Shown here: positions 23,051 to 34,511 of the stretch, in pieces
Numbering within the stretch: position 1 is the first letter of the stretch
Layout: each line of letters opens with the position of its first letter
Assembly: GCA_024196135.1 (NCBI GenBank)
Contig: JAMQCK010000010.1
Coordinates: 186,001 to 250,000, forward strand
Direction of reading: 5' to 3'
Origin: Pleurotus ostreatus/Saccharomyces cerevisiae fusant
Lineage: Eukaryota; Opisthokonta
DNA: 64,000 bases
The notes under the pieces: generated by a model
The model's database searches: none
What the model was told of the DNA's origin: nothing
What the model saw: the letters and a program-made list of their open reading frames with translations, nothing else
Made by a program: the position numbers and the translations under genes

Positions 23051-23770
23051 ATGGGTAATCAGGGGCAGAGCGAGTGGACAGTAGGGGAAGCATGTTGATT
23101 TCGACCATACCGAAGCAGACGAAGATACTCGGTATACAGATGTGGGAATAAGTTGTGTTGCTGCAGATGATCAGTCTCGTCGCTGTGTCCCACTGGATGC
23201 GCCCCTTCGTCAAGAAGAACCCCGCCTACGCCGCGAGCGGGCAATGGACAATCTAAAGGGTTGGTGAGTAGCGATCGACTTTGGAGTGCGTGATGCCGCA
23301 CCAGTCCTCCACCTCCTCCCCAGCCCATGGGCCATGCGTTGCTGGTGCTGCGCGACTACCTCCTTTGTATATCACCGACGAACGACTCTCGTGAGACGGT
23401 CTGGTGTCTCTGACAGGGATGAGAGCACGGGCAGGGATTTGGTAGAAGCGGCGGAAACGTCCGATCAAAATCTTCGGCAAATGCCGAGCTGTTGCCCGCC
23501 TTCGGGCGTGCTTTCGAGCTGGATTCTACATCTACAGCAGCATAAAATAGCAGGAAGCAACGATGTGTATGGGTAGCAAGGGCAAGGAGCATGCAAAGAA
23601 CACGAAGGAGTACGGGGCACCTCGCCGGTTCGAACCGCCGATCACCACGTGGGCGGTGGCGCTGATGGAATTTGAACCGCGAACTTCTCGCGCACCGTAG
23701 GCATCTGTTCTCGCCCACGAAGACCCAAACGCCCGCACATACTCTGCTCTCCCTTGACGTAACCTCATTG
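23051..23770. other. Intergenic, no gene seen
   Basis: No coding motif was found. A palindromic GGTTCGAACC at about 23628-23637 resembles a tRNA T-loop but has no tRNA around it. Confidence 0.45.
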
Positions 23771-23774
23771 CAAG

Positions 23775-24718
23775 ATGGTTGGCCAGATCACTCTGTATGC
23801 GTCGAAGGTGCGTGGCTGGCTTGTAGACGCGACGCAGAGGCTTACTATGATCGTAGATGTGCCCGTACGCGCACCGTGTACGTGAATATTCCTGATGAGC
23901 GAATATCTAATGAACAGCACCCATATAAGGCTGAGATGGCTCTTCTTGAGACCGGTCTGCCCTACAAACGCTGTGAGATCAACCTCAGAGCCAAGCCCGA
24001 GTGGTACACTCAAGTTAGCGCTGGCGGACAGGTGCGTCCCTTCCCCCTCCCCACGCCTCTTTCCCCTCCCTCCCCACTTCACCTCATAACACCTCACCCG
24101 CACCCCCAGGTCCCCGCTCTCACCTACGGCGGCCCCGACGTCCCGCCCGACCAGCCCTCCCCCGAGTCCACAAAGCTTACCGAATCCATGGTCCTCGTCG
24201 AATTCGCCAACGACCTCGCCCCCACGCACCCCCTCCTCCCCACCGACCCCCTCCTCCGCGCGCGCGCCCGCTTCTTCATCGAGGCCCTCTCCTCGCGCGT
24301 CACGCCGCAGTGGTACGCGACCGTCCTCCGCGGGGAGCCCTTCGACAAGCTCTTCGAGGGGCTCGAGTATCTGGGGTCCCTCGTGAAGGGCCCGTACGCG
24401 GTGGGGGAGGAGTATACGATCGCGGATGTGGCCGCGACGCCGGTTTTGGCGAGGCTGGAGGTGTGCTTGAGGGATGGGGTGGGGATTTGTTGGGGGGGGG
24501 GGGGCGGGGGGTGGGGGCGTATGAGAGGCTGATGAGGGAGGAGAGGTTTGCGAGGTGGAGGGAGTATTTTGCGGGTTTGAAGGAGAGGGAGAGTTTTAAG
24601 AAGAGTTTTGATGAGGTGAGGGGGTCGATTTGGGCATCGGTGTGCTTGGCTGACGATGTCGCAGGCCGCGTTCAAGCAGGCGTATGCGCTACGGGTGGCC
24701 GACTTCCGTAAGCCATGA
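23775..24718 (+). pseudogene. Omega-type glutathione S-transferase, tandem copy 1, frameshifted at a G-tract
   Basis: ATG 23775 (MVGQITLYASK), intron, MCPYAHR carrying the omega-class active-site Cys, intron, AEMALLETGLPYKR and NLRAKPEWYTQVSAGGQ, intron, VPALTYGGPDVPPDQPSPES. A C-terminal helical domain follows (YAVGEEYTIADVAATPVLAR). Intron positions match those of the next gene exactly. At 24492-24515 a run of 13 G, C, 6 G and more G shifts the frame. The upstream frame ends soon after it, while the family-conserved FARWREYFAGLKERESFKKS resumes in another frame and is followed by the last exon (AAFKQAYALRVADFRKP, stop 24716-24718). Omega-type enzymes reduce or thiolate small molecules via Cys. 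The frameshift could be real decay or a homopolymer sequencing error. The N-terminal CPYAHR site is intact. Confidence 0.8.
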
Positions 24719-25146
24719 AGTACCGTGGTTGCCTCCTAGAGACCTTATAGACGCGATTGACCACCTCCATCGCCTTGTCGGTCCCGGCCTGTAGACGACA
24801 CTGTTCCTCTCCTCCCACGCGCCACCTCCTACCGACCCATTCGCGTGTTGATCCCACCATCGCTGGCATGCATGATGTCGCCACAGGACTTCCATTTCGC
24901 ACTTACGAAGCTTCTGTTCTTGCAAGCGTCATCGCTGCCTTCAGCTGACAACGTTAGTGTATGGTTAGTGAATGGTTGGTAGTCATTACTGCGCCTCTAT
25001 CAGAAGTCAGAAGAGTCCTCGTATGTTGCCTGCAGCTCGCTAGCATGCTTCCTAGTGCATTCATGGTGACGACGGTGGTCAGGCGCTCTTCTTGACTGAC
25101 ATACTGATGCAGGGCTTACTGCTGACAGATACAGGGTGGCTTCGCG
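24719..25146. other. Intergenic spacer of the GST tandem pair
   Basis: It holds the 3' flank of copy 1 and the promoter of copy 2. No gene is seen. Confidence 0.5.
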
Positions 25147-25153
25147 TATATAT
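25147..25153 (+). promoter_or_regulatory. TATA box, GST copy 2
   Basis: TATATAT lies about 55-60 nt before the ATG at 25208. Confidence 0.55.
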
Positions 25154-25207
25154 GGACATCGCCTGCATGTATGCGCGTCGTCCCTCCCCCTTGTATCCTT
25201 CTTCGCG

Positions 25208-26143
25208 ATGGCTCAGCAGATCACCTTGTATACTTCAGTCGTGAGTAGTCAATATGGTCGAGCCTTACACAGCGACTGACTTGCCTCGTAGATTTGCCCA
25301 TTTGCCCACCGTGTACGCTTTGATCGTGCGCCTGCGACGATTGACCTGCTGACATTCTGCAGGCTGAGATAGCGCTCGAGGAGACGGGTCTCCCCTACAA
25401 GCGCTTCGAGATCGACCTAAGCAACAAGCCCGAGTGGTACCCGAGCATCAACCCCGTAGGCCAGGTACGCTTCCCAACCTCTTCTTCACCTCCTCCTCTC
25501 GCCTCATCCCACACCCCTCAGGTCCCCGCCATCACCTACGGCGGCCCCGACGTCCCGCCCGACCAACCCTCCCCCGAGTCCACCAAGCTCGCCGAATCCC
25601 TCGTCATCATCGACTTCTTCAACGAGCTCGCGCCCAACCACGCGCTCCTCCCCTCTGACCCGGTGCTCCGGGCGAAGGCCCGCTTCTTCATCGAGTCCTT
25701 CTCCAGCCGCTTCTTCCCGCAGTGGTTCGCGGCCGTGCTCAAGGGCGAGGGGTTCGGAAAGCTGTGGGACGCGCTCGAGGGGTTGCAGGCGCTGTTGCCG
25801 ACGTCGGGTACGACTAGTGGGAAATACGCGGTGGGAGAGGAGTACACGCTGGCGGATGTGGCTGTGGCGCCGTTCTTCGCGCGGTTGGAGGTCGCGTTAA
25901 GGGAGGATGTGGGCGGGTTTGCGGAGGGGGAGGGGCCGAAGGCGTATAAGGTGCTGACGGAGGATGCGCGGTTTGCGCGGTGGAGGGAGTATTTTGCGAA
26001 TTTGAAGCAGAGGGAGAGCTTTAAGAAGACGTGGGATGAGGTGCGTGGGGTGTGAGCGTCGTCGGGGCTGCTGGCTGACCGTGCTGTAGGACAAGTACAA
26101 GGAGAAGTTCGCTGCGCGTATCAGCGGGGCCAGGAAGGCATGA
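25208..26143 (+). CDS. Omega-type glutathione S-transferase, tandem copy 2
   Basis: Five exons. MAQQITLYTSV is followed by ICPFAHR (N-terminal thioredoxin fold with the Cys-Pro-Phe active site of omega/glutathionyl-hydroquinone-type GSTs). Then come AEIALEETGLPYKRFEIDLS, KPEWYPSINPVGQ, VPAITYGGPDVPPDQ (the cis-Pro VPA motif that positions glutathione), and a long C-terminal all-helical domain (FFPQWFAAVLKGEGF, YAVGEEYTLADVAVAPFFAR with the N-capping Asp, ARFARWREYFANLKQRESFK). A last short exon ends ISGARKA and TGA at 26141-26143. Length is about 250 residues, normal for the class. Gene order and introns equal those of the upstream broken copy, so the pair arose by tandem duplication. Likely cytosolic detoxification or thiol metabolism; the substrate is unknown. 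Confidence 0.85.
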
Positions 26144-28180
26144 ACATTTGTTAGTTTGAGCCTGTCGAGAATGCGTCTCGCACTTCGAATTACACAACTA
26201 CCGATCTCAAGTAGGCATAGGGCAATCAAGAGGCGTGTGTGCTGCTGGAGAGAGGATGTTGTCAAGAAAGCCGAGTTCGAAAAGTACTACGTGCATCTTG
26301 TCCAGAGGCGTCGGACGCTAGCGTATCGCCGACGATCATTGATCATTGCGTTTCTCGCTGGAAGTATTCATTGCGCACGGCGAGGCTGTTGCTGCATACG
26401 AAGTAGGAGGCGCCGATCTGCGACGAGCAAGCGAGTGGCCACAGCACTACGCTGGCGATGACCGTTGAAGATATGCGTCCGGGGCGTGATTGGTATGCCT
26501 TTGTTACTCCCCTTGATTTTTTATTGGATTGTAGCATCAACTGAGAAAGATCGTCGTGATAGTTGAAAGAAACAAGCCGCGTCTCTGCGGTTCGAACTCA
26601 CGAGGCGGTCGGTCCGCTGATCCGACCGCGGAATCAAGCTCATGCAAACAGATCGCGCCATTGTCCATCTCTTGTCTCTTCCTCCCATTGTTTTCTTCAT
26701 TAACGTCTCGATAGCTGGCTTAAGCACGAAATGCAATGACCTCAATGGCTTCAATGTCTTTGTGGTGTGAACTGGCAGCCTCGCTACCCTTCTGCGCCTC
26801 AAAGGATCTGCTAGATTGCTTATCTCTACTGGTTGCGCCTCAAAATGCAGAAGATATGCCTTCCACTTTGGAAGGCACCTTGTAGGCTTGGTCTCGACTT
26901 CCATGCATCTCCGCGTATTGTTTGTCTCTGTTTACTGCAGTCTCTATGGGAACCGGTCTCGCACATCAAACGGTCTGCTCTACGGCTCAATAACCGTCAT
27001 CCATCTACTCAGACCAGCGATAGATCCTCTACTTCAAGAAACGGATACTTCAGACGAGTTTCTGCCGCTGGAGTGATCCCTCTGATCCTACGGTCGTGTT
27101 TTTGAACGATTTGGCGGAAGCATCAGCCCTACGACATAGTACATCACCTTCGCTGGATGGCAGTACGTGTGGCACCTCCTTCAAGTTGATCTAGCGCTAG
27201 TACGGTCTGGCGCAACGGCTCTTTTCGACGTTAATACGAGCTCGAAGCTCTAGCTTCTCCCGATAGTCGGTAACTCCAGCTACTCGCCGTTCAATGCCGT
27301 TCGACTTAAAGGTTTTTCTTCGATGCCGTGCATTCCACGCTCAGCGCTTACACATCCCGCTGACGGTAGACTCCCATCTCCCCTGGGCCCTGGCTTGCGA
27401 TGACCGCCATTGTCTCGGGACGCTTGATGATCCCCGGAAGACTTGTCTACAGCGGCGTCCCGGTAGGCTTTCCGGGGTCGACTGTCTCGGGCGACCATGC
27501 TGCCACGCTTTTCCATCCCGCCTCCCGTCGAGCGCGGAGGTTGATACAGCCTGCGGAAGTTGATTCGACGTGCTCTCCGAAACATGAGCTCTTACGCGCC
27601 AAACACGAGTTCTTCTGCTAAGGTCGACGTCCCCGCCAACCTGTCAAGCAATTCAGCCCGACAGCCCAATACGATGGAGAGCATATCTCGCTCAAGCCCC
27701 TGGTGTCGTCGTACGCATCACCTGCAGTGCCTCCCCATTCACGCCCCCAACATGCCTCCGCCTATCTCTCGCTCGAGGTGCCACTTTGTGGAGTAAACAT
27801 CGCAGCCAAGTCGTTCTCGTCCTCTCTGCCGGCTGGGTTTTCTTGCGCGCTATCTGGAGACGACAGTCGTGCCGACGACGCGACGGGGACGGGTGTAGCT
27901 GGTCGCGGTCGCTAAATAATGCTATCGGGGCCTCAGAGTCGGCGTCGGCGTGCCACAATCTCTCGTTTCCGCCCGCCCTTTGTGTCGGCCGACATCGTTT
28001 TATGTGCTCTCGAATGCCACCCGGTCGCAGCCGTCGCCCAAGCGCCAAGCGGAGCCCCTGTGCCTTGTGCAGAGGCGACGATAAGAGGGCGCTTACATGC
28101 GCTCATTGGGCGATAAGGCGTGGGAAAAATGTAATGTGCCGTGGGTGGTTGACAGCTCGGGCATAACAAATGCTAACAAG
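26144..28180. other. Gene-poor interval
   Basis: About 2 kb without a supportable gene. Frames of 60-127 codons overlap on both strands without motifs. A strong hairpin (GGTCGG...CCGACC) beside TTCGAAC at about 26585-26635 looks tRNA-like but lacks a pairing T-stem and acceptor. From 28160 onward the sequence is the leader of the ammonium transporter. Confidence 0.5.
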
Positions 28181-28187
28181 TCCGTGC

Positions 28188-28193
28188 TATATA
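28188..28193 (+). promoter_or_regulatory. TATA box, ammonium transporter
   Basis: TATATA lies about 90 nt before the ATG at 28279. Confidence 0.5.
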
Positions 28194-28278
28194 GCCTCCA
28201 TGCGCGCCTTATCTTCGCTTCTTCCACTCGCCGTCCCGCAAGCCCCGCCGTCGTCGTCGCCCCCGTCGACAAGACACC

Positions 28279-30233
28279 ATGGTCAACGTGTCGTATACCG
28301 AGTCCTGTGCGTGCAAGCGTGTTCGCTAGCGAGCTGCTTCTCACCTTTTCCCAGCCTCTGACCTCACCTGGTACGACCCCGATGCGGGCGAGGAGTACAT
28401 CTACAACCTGGGCGACATGGCCTGGGTCATCACCGCGACGGCCCTCGTCTGGCTCATGATCCCCGGCGTCGGTTTCCTCTACGCGGGCCTCTTGCGGCGC
28501 AAGAACGCGCTGTCAATGATGTGGATGGCCATGGTCCTGATCGCGGTCGTCTCGTTTGAGGTGCGTGCTGTCGACGCGTCACCCCTCCCCCATCTCACCC
28601 CGCGCGCAGTGGTTCTTCTGGGGCTTCTCGCTCGCATTCAGCGAGTCCAGCACCAATGCATACATCGGCAACCTGAGTGCGTGGTTCTACCGACCCCTCC
28701 CTCGCCCTTCTGACCTTCGCGCACAGAGTACTTCGGCCTCAAGGGTGTCCTCGAAAAGCCGTCCATCGGCAGCACCCGCATACCCTCCTTGCTCTTCTGC
28801 CTGTACCAGGGCATGTTCGCCGCCATCACGTCCGTTCCCATCCCCCCTCCGCGCTGATCAGCCCATCTGATGCCCCCATAGCCCCGTTCTCGCGATGGGT
28901 GCCATCGCCGAGCGCGCTCGTCTCGGCCCCGTCATGCTCTTTACCTTCATCTGGACGACGATCGTGTACAACCCGCTCGCCTACTGGACGTGGAACGCCA
29001 ACGGCTGGTCCTTCACCATGGGCGGCCTCGACTTCGCGGGTGGCACGCCCGTCCACATCTCGTCCGGAACCGCCGCGCTCGCCATCTCCATCTACGTACG
29101 TTTATTTTCGAGTTCGCTGCGATAGATAACAGCGCGCTAACCGCGCCCCGAAACAGCTTGGCAAGCGTCGTGGCTACGGCACTGAGCGCCTCGCGTACAA
29201 GCCGCACAACGTGACCTATGTCATCTTGGGCACCGTCTTCCTCTGGTTCGGCTGGTTCGGCTTCAACGGCGGTTCTGCGCTCTCCGCGAACCTGCGCGCC
29301 GTGCAGGCGTGCATCGTCACCAACCTCGCGGCCTCTGTCGGCGGCTTGACCTGGATGTTCTGGGACTACCGCCTCGAGAGGAAGTGGTCCGCGGTCGGGT
29401 TCTGCTCCGGCGCGATCGCTGGCCTGGTCGCCATCACGCCAGGTTCTGGTTTCGTGGGCTCTCGTAAGTTCAACCTCAAGGTGATGTGGCGCGGTTTATT
29501 GAACCTTCGACAGCCGCTGCAGTCCTATTTGGTTTCATGGCTGGCACTTGCTGCAACTTTGCCACGCAGCTGAAGTATGTCTTTGGCTACGACGATACCC
29601 TCGATGTACGTGTCCTTTCCCCATTCTGCAATAACTTCTCTATCCTGCGAGTCGTGTGTCTGACCAGCAATCCACTAGATCTTCGCTTCTCACGGCATTG
29701 GCGGCATCGTGGGCAACGTCCTCACCGCCCTCTTTGCGCAGGCGAGCGTTGCCGGGTTCGACGGCACGACCGAGATCCCGGGAGGTTGGCTCGACCACAA
29801 TTACATTCAGCTCGGGTACCAGCTCGCAGACTCGGTCGCTGGCTTTGCGTACTCGTTCGGCATGACGGTATGTACCCTTTCCTTTCCTTCGTCTTCACAC
29901 TCCCGCCTTCGCCTGATCCCCTCCCACTCTCTGGCTTCGTATACGACTTCAACTGATCGCCCTTCATCCTGATACTAACTCGCCCCCCAGACCGTCATCT
30001 GCTGGATCCTCCACTTCATCCCCTACTGCCGCCTCCGCACGGACGAGGAGTCCGAGATCCTCGGCATGGACGATGCGGAGATGGGCGAGTTTGCCTACGA
30101 CTACGTTGGTCTGGAGCAGGAGATCGGGCACCCGATTGATTTGTCGCGGGGTGCGGTGTCTGGCGGGCGGGAGCCGCATCACCACCACTCGCCGAGCTCG
30201 GAGCATAGTGGGGAGAAGACGTCGACGGCATGA
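28279..30233 (+). CDS. Ammonium transporter, AMT/MEP family
   Basis: Start ATG 28279 (MVNVSYTES); an intron to 28352 brings in SDLTWYDPDAGEEYIYN. The exons spell the eleven-helix AMT/MEP/Rh fold: NLGDMAWVITATALVWLMIP, FLYAGLLRRKNALSMMW, WFFWGFSLAFSES, ERARLGPVMLFTFIWTTIVY, then the family signature DFAGGTPVHISSGTAALAIS carrying the first pore His, FLWFGWFGFNGGSAL, ACIVTNLAASVGGLTWMFWD, FCSGAIAGLVAITPGSGFV, IFASHGIGGIVGNVLTALFA with the second pore His, and SVAGFAYSFGMT. The cytosolic C-tail contains the conserved LGMDDAEMGEFAYDY and ends in a His/Ser-rich stretch (stop 30231-30233). It imports ammonium across the plasma membrane. Fungal homologues are usually induced under nitrogen limitation, but no binding site was verified here. 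All exons are open, so it looks functional. Confidence 0.93.
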
Positions 30234-30862
30234 GCGCCTCTTTTGAGTGTGGCTTTGTTGTGGTTGTTTTCTGTTATACAGTGTCTGTAGCTGTGCGACT
30301 CGTACTTTGTAGCTACGTCGCGTCGCGGTGTAATGCGCGGAGTGTACGATCTGTGGGGGGATGGAATGGAGGAAGGAAGGACTGTCATTGTTAACGATGC
30401 TAGCTAATTATGTGGCCACCTCTACGTAGGCCCTCCTTGTCCTGCTTGTTCACCATTTGTTTTATTTAGAGTAGTTCTCGGAGATGGTACTTGGTAATGA
30501 TATGCGATTGAAGTCATCGTGGTTGTCGGACGTTCGTGAGGCGAGGTAGAGGGGAAGGTTTGGAAGCGAGCTCAGGATGGATGATGGTGTGCCACCGGAA
30601 AATGCCGAAGAGCACGTTGCTTCCGATAAGGAATGGCTTTGTTGACTTCGACGACTCACCTTTACGACCAGCACAATCTCTTTCGGTCAAACGGTCGAGA
30701 TACTACAGGAAGAATAGTTACACCTTCGAATCCTCAGCGAAGTATATCCCAGGTAAATACCATAACATCGTCTGTCTCTTTTCTTCCCGTTTTCCTTCTC
30801 CTCTTCGACTAATACGTTTGACTTTCTCGACGCGCGCTGCATCCGATGACCCCCGCCATGAT
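30234..30862. other. Convergent 3' flanks of ammonium transporter and endoglucanase
   Basis: The two genes point at each other. No further gene is seen. Confidence 0.5.
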
Positions 30863-31781
30863 TTACTGACGAGAGCAGCCAGAGATCGACGTGAGCTCGC
30901 CCGGGCAGCTGACCTGCTGCCAGGTGACCGCAGGGTTGTCGGCGCCCTCGAACCAGTCGAAGCGGAAGTAGCAGCCCTCGCGAACGGCTGGGAGGATGGT
31001 TAGTTGAAGGCTCATATCCGTCATGGACCAGATGGTTGACGAGGTCAGGTAGAGCTAGCGACTCACCACTCGGGAGGTTGTCGCACTCCTCGCGCGAGCC
31101 GACACCGCCGTAGGTTTGGCCGCCGTTCCAGCTGCCGTACTGGGCGGGGCAGCCTTGGGTGAAGGCGCCTGAAGAATGGAGTAAGTAGTTTGTTGCATTG
31201 CGCAAAAAAAGAGGCATACCAAGCCCACCGCCGGGAATCAGGAGATCGAAGTGGTTCGAGCCGAGGTCGCCACCGGTGTTTGTGGCTTGAACGATCTGTA
31301 GTCACCGCGTCAGTCCCTTCATCCTTTTTCATGCTTTTTATTGCCTGAACTTACCAGCTTCTTTCCCGCGATGGACGTGCTCGTGAATGTCAGCTCGTAG
31401 CACTGGCAGCACCAGTCCGCCTCGGTCTGCCCCGAGATGGCGACGGCCGCGAAGCCGTACGCGGTGTTGTCGTCGACCGCCCACGGCTGGTTGTTCGCGC
31501 AGGTGAACGCGGTCCCGCCGTCGCAGCCGGACTTGATGTCCGGGTCGCTCAGTGGGTTGTTGTTGTTGTCGCATGTCTTGACGGGCGCGCTGACGGAGGC
31601 CTAGGAGTAGGTGGTGAGTGATGGGTGGCATACGGACACGGGAAGGGGAGGTACGCACCTTACCGCTCCAAGCACAAGACGGCTTGCAGCAGTCCCAGTA
31701 GCGCGTTGTCTGACCGCTCTGCTGGGCAGAGGCGCCGAGCGCCGCCGCCAGAGGGGCGACAATCGTAAGATAAGACCGCAT
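30863..31781 (-). CDS. Secreted endoglucanase, glycoside hydrolase family 45
   Basis: Start at 31781 with a clear signal peptide ([20 protein letters not shown]). The mature protein opens with [17 protein letters not shown], the GH45 active-site signature containing the nucleophile-side Asp. After an intron (GTGCGT...CCTAG, about 31604-31664) come [40 protein letters not shown] and [20 protein letters not shown]; after another intron [20 protein letters not shown] with the second catalytic Asp (NHFDL), then [18 protein letters not shown]. The last exon is [20 protein letters not shown] and [17 protein letters not shown], stop 30863-30865. About 210 residues, no cellulose-binding module. Multiple Cys residues match the disulfide-rich GH45 fold. 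The enzyme cuts internal beta-1,4 bonds of cellulose with inversion, outside the cell. It supports a plant-cell-wall-degrading lifestyle. Confidence 0.93.
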
Positions 31782-31871
31782 CAGTTCTTTTGAGGTCGAC
31801 TGTGCGGTGGGTATGCTTGAAACTTGGGGTATGCTGCGTTCGCTGCGGCTCTCGATGGCGCCGCGCCCTCC

Positions 31872-31880
31872 TTTATATAT
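31872..31880 (-). promoter_or_regulatory. TATA box, GH45 endoglucanase
   Basis: ATATATAAA on the minus strand, about 92 nt before the start codon at 31781. Confidence 0.6.
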
Positions 31881-32646
31881 CCCGCCTCTAGACCCTGAGC
31901 GCATTCCCCGAAGTTTACGAGCCCGTTGCGGCTGGGGGGATCTCGCCGCCGCCTGAGCATGTCGGGGAGGGGGCGGCCTGTCAGGTGGATACGGGGAGGA
32001 TGTCGGAGAATAAAACGTCGGAGAAAGTTGTGTGTTCCCAGCGTGCTTCCCGAGGCATGACAGGCGCGTTCTTCGGTCGATCAGGCGAGGGTTCGGGATC
32101 AGAGGTGCTCGGCGATAGGCTCTCGTGGATTCGGCGCCAAAGTCGAGAGGTCGCTCGGACAAACAGACTACGAATGCGAAGCGCTGGCAGGGCCCCGGGT
32201 CGTCTTCGAGCACCCTTGTAGTGCCCCTGGGAGTTCCTGTAGCATAGGCTCGGGGCCGACGATGCAGCGTTTATGGAGCGTATCACCGAGTGCGCAGTAA
32301 ACGGCCGTAAAGTGTATATGTTGCCTAGCCAGCACCGGGGGAGCCCTGGGCTATACTGTCAAGGTACCCACTGACGCTGAAAGGCACTTACTGACAAGGT
32401 AAATGAGATGTTTTGCCAGAGATGCGCAGGTTTGGAGGTGATTGAGCGTTTCCTGACAACAACGATACGTCTTCTGAGGCAACAACGTCCGAGGATGCTT
32501 CCATGCTGAGGAGATCACCAAGTCTTTACATCCATGAAGGGGTCGAATATTAACGTACACACACTGTACACCTATTATATACTTCAAAATCCATACGAGA
32601 CGTAGAGTTCATGCAAGTACGAGATGATAAGCTCATGCGGGTGCGC
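31881..32646. other. Intergenic, promoter side of the endoglucanase
   Basis: No gene was found. Open frames of about 100 codons on both strands lack motifs. Confidence 0.45.
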
Positions 32647-33570
32647 TTAGAACTTGTACTTGGAGACGATCTCCCAGAACTGCTTGCCCTGGATCTTGGC
32701 GATCTCGAGCTCGAGTGCGGAGGGCTGGCGCGAGCCGTCGCCGCCAGCGTAGGTGCCGGCGCCCCAGGGGGAGCCACCGTGGACCTCGTTGAGGTTGGTG
32801 AGCTGCGCGAAGGTCTGCGCGTAGCCGAGGGGCACGAAGATCATGCCGTGGTGGACGAACGTCGACATGGCGTTCGCGACGGTGACCTCCTGCCCGCCGC
32901 CGGGGGTGCCCGTCGACACGAAGACGCTGACGAACTTGCCCGAGAGCGCGCCGGACGCCCAGAGCTGGCCGGTCGTGTCCCAGAAGGCCTGCGAGGGGGG
33001 TTAGGGGCAAGACTCGGGTGGGGTGAAATGGAGGGTACGTACTTTCCACTGGCCGGGGAAGTTGCCGTAGCGGGTGGGGATGCCGAAGAGGAAGGCGTCG
33101 AAGGTGGCGAGGGTGGCGGCGTCGATGATGGGGTAGTCGGGCTTGGGCGGGGCGTGGAGGAGCTGGAGGACGTTCTCGGGCAGCGTCTCGGGGATCCTGA
33201 GAGGGTTGTTAGCGCAATGGACGTTACTCAAGAATGTCTACGCACTGGAAAATCGTCGCCTGCCCACCCGCAGACTCGACACCCGCCTTGACGGTTTCGG
33301 CCACTGTGAACGTAGATAAGCGCCCGTCCTCCTAGCAAAATGCGGGGCTGCACTCACTCTTGGCGATGTGCCCGTACATGGAGTAGATAACGATAGCGAC
33401 CTTGGGCGAAGACATGGTGGAGGATTTAGCAGTCGATGAGGATGCTGGGGACGGATCGACCGCTGGCGCCGCCGCCTTTTTATCCTCTGCCGGCTTGTTC
33501 TGTTTAGGCGCGGAACCGTCTTCAAAGTTCTTCCCCTGTTTCTTGCTGCTAAAGCACCGGAAACACATGG
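32647..33570 (-). CDS. NAD(P)H:quinone oxidoreductase, WrbA/flavodoxin-like, with N-terminal extension
   Basis: Start 33570 ([13 protein letters not shown]), then about 40 residues of Lys/Ala/Ser/Pro-rich linker. The flavodoxin fold begins with [16 protein letters not shown], the FMN phosphate-binding loop region of WrbA proteins. An intron, a short exon with [11 protein letters not shown] and another intron follow, then [108 protein letters not shown] and a C-terminal helix ending VSKYKF (stop 32647-32649). This family (fungal Pst2/Ycp4 and plant FQR relatives) makes FMN-dependent two-electron quinone reductases that blunt redox cycling. In wood-decay fungi it is linked to quinones released from lignin (inference here). 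The extension with two Cys near the N-terminus could be a membrane-targeting (acylation) segment; a second in-frame ATG lies at 33622. Confidence 0.9.
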
Positions 33571-34511
33571 CGATACTGAGCTTGCTCGGGGGGTGCGAGG
33601 GGTAGGCGGGGGAGGAGGACAAGCGCGGGGGCCGCGAAAGTCAGACGATTAAGGGGGTCCGGGGGGAATGTGCGGCTCGAGGCGGCGTCTGGGCGCGCTT
33701 TTATTCGATCCCCGGCTGGGTCCTGGTGGGAAGAACCGTCCTGCCTTGGAATCTGCGTCCATGGACCATGCTCGCGGAGGGAGATGAAAATAATCGGTGA
33801 CAAACAGCGCTGTAAGCTTCGAGAACTCTCGTGTTGAATGTCGCGTCAGCGTCTTCCCTCTTTTGGTCGTGCTTTCCCATGGCCGTCAGCGCTCTGACAA
33901 TTGTTTGACAAGTCGACGATGAGGGGCTTGTGGTCAGCGCGATTTTCGAAGAGGTTTGAAAGCTTCGGAGAGTGGTGTAGATGGTTCAGTGTCATGTCAA
34001 GGTGAGATTGGGGAAGATACGTGAGAGGCTGTTTACTGAAAAGGGGAAGGGAGGAAGAAAGGATGATTTGATCTCTCGAAGGAGACCTCAAGAACGTGCG
34101 CGAACTGCCTGCGCCGTCCGACAAATGACAGCGACCGCATGGTGAAAGAGGAAGAGGATGAACGAGCGATTAGTTTGAGACATCTGTCTGCAGGCAGCGT
34201 CAGTGACCAGTCAACGAGCGCTGCCTTACACGGAGGACACACAGTTGGTAAATGACAGAAGGACGGATCAGAAGCGCGATTAGACGTCGTCCAGGTTTGT
34301 TTGATATGGTAAAGCAAAGGATGAGCGAGCACAAACAGAGAAGCAGGCAATGCGGCATTTGCCGAGTTGAACTTCGATGGCGGATCCGCATCACGTGCAT
34401 CATTTTGTTCGACTTCGATGGCAAAATCCAGTTCAAGCAGTACAATTTACATCCGCGAGCCCATAGACATAGTATACAGCCTGTATACACCCATGATCAC
34501 TATGCAATCCC
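33571..34511. other. Intergenic, no gene seen
   Basis: Short frames only; no motif on either strand. Confidence 0.45.

Noticed and set aside
23620..23705. Possible tRNA on the minus strand (TTCGAAC loops)
   Set aside because: T-loop-like sequences are not flanked by pairing 5-bp stems and no anticodon arm could be drawn.
26570..26650. Possible tRNA with strong GGTCGG/CCGACC hairpin
   Set aside because: The T-stem does not pair and no acceptor stem was found.
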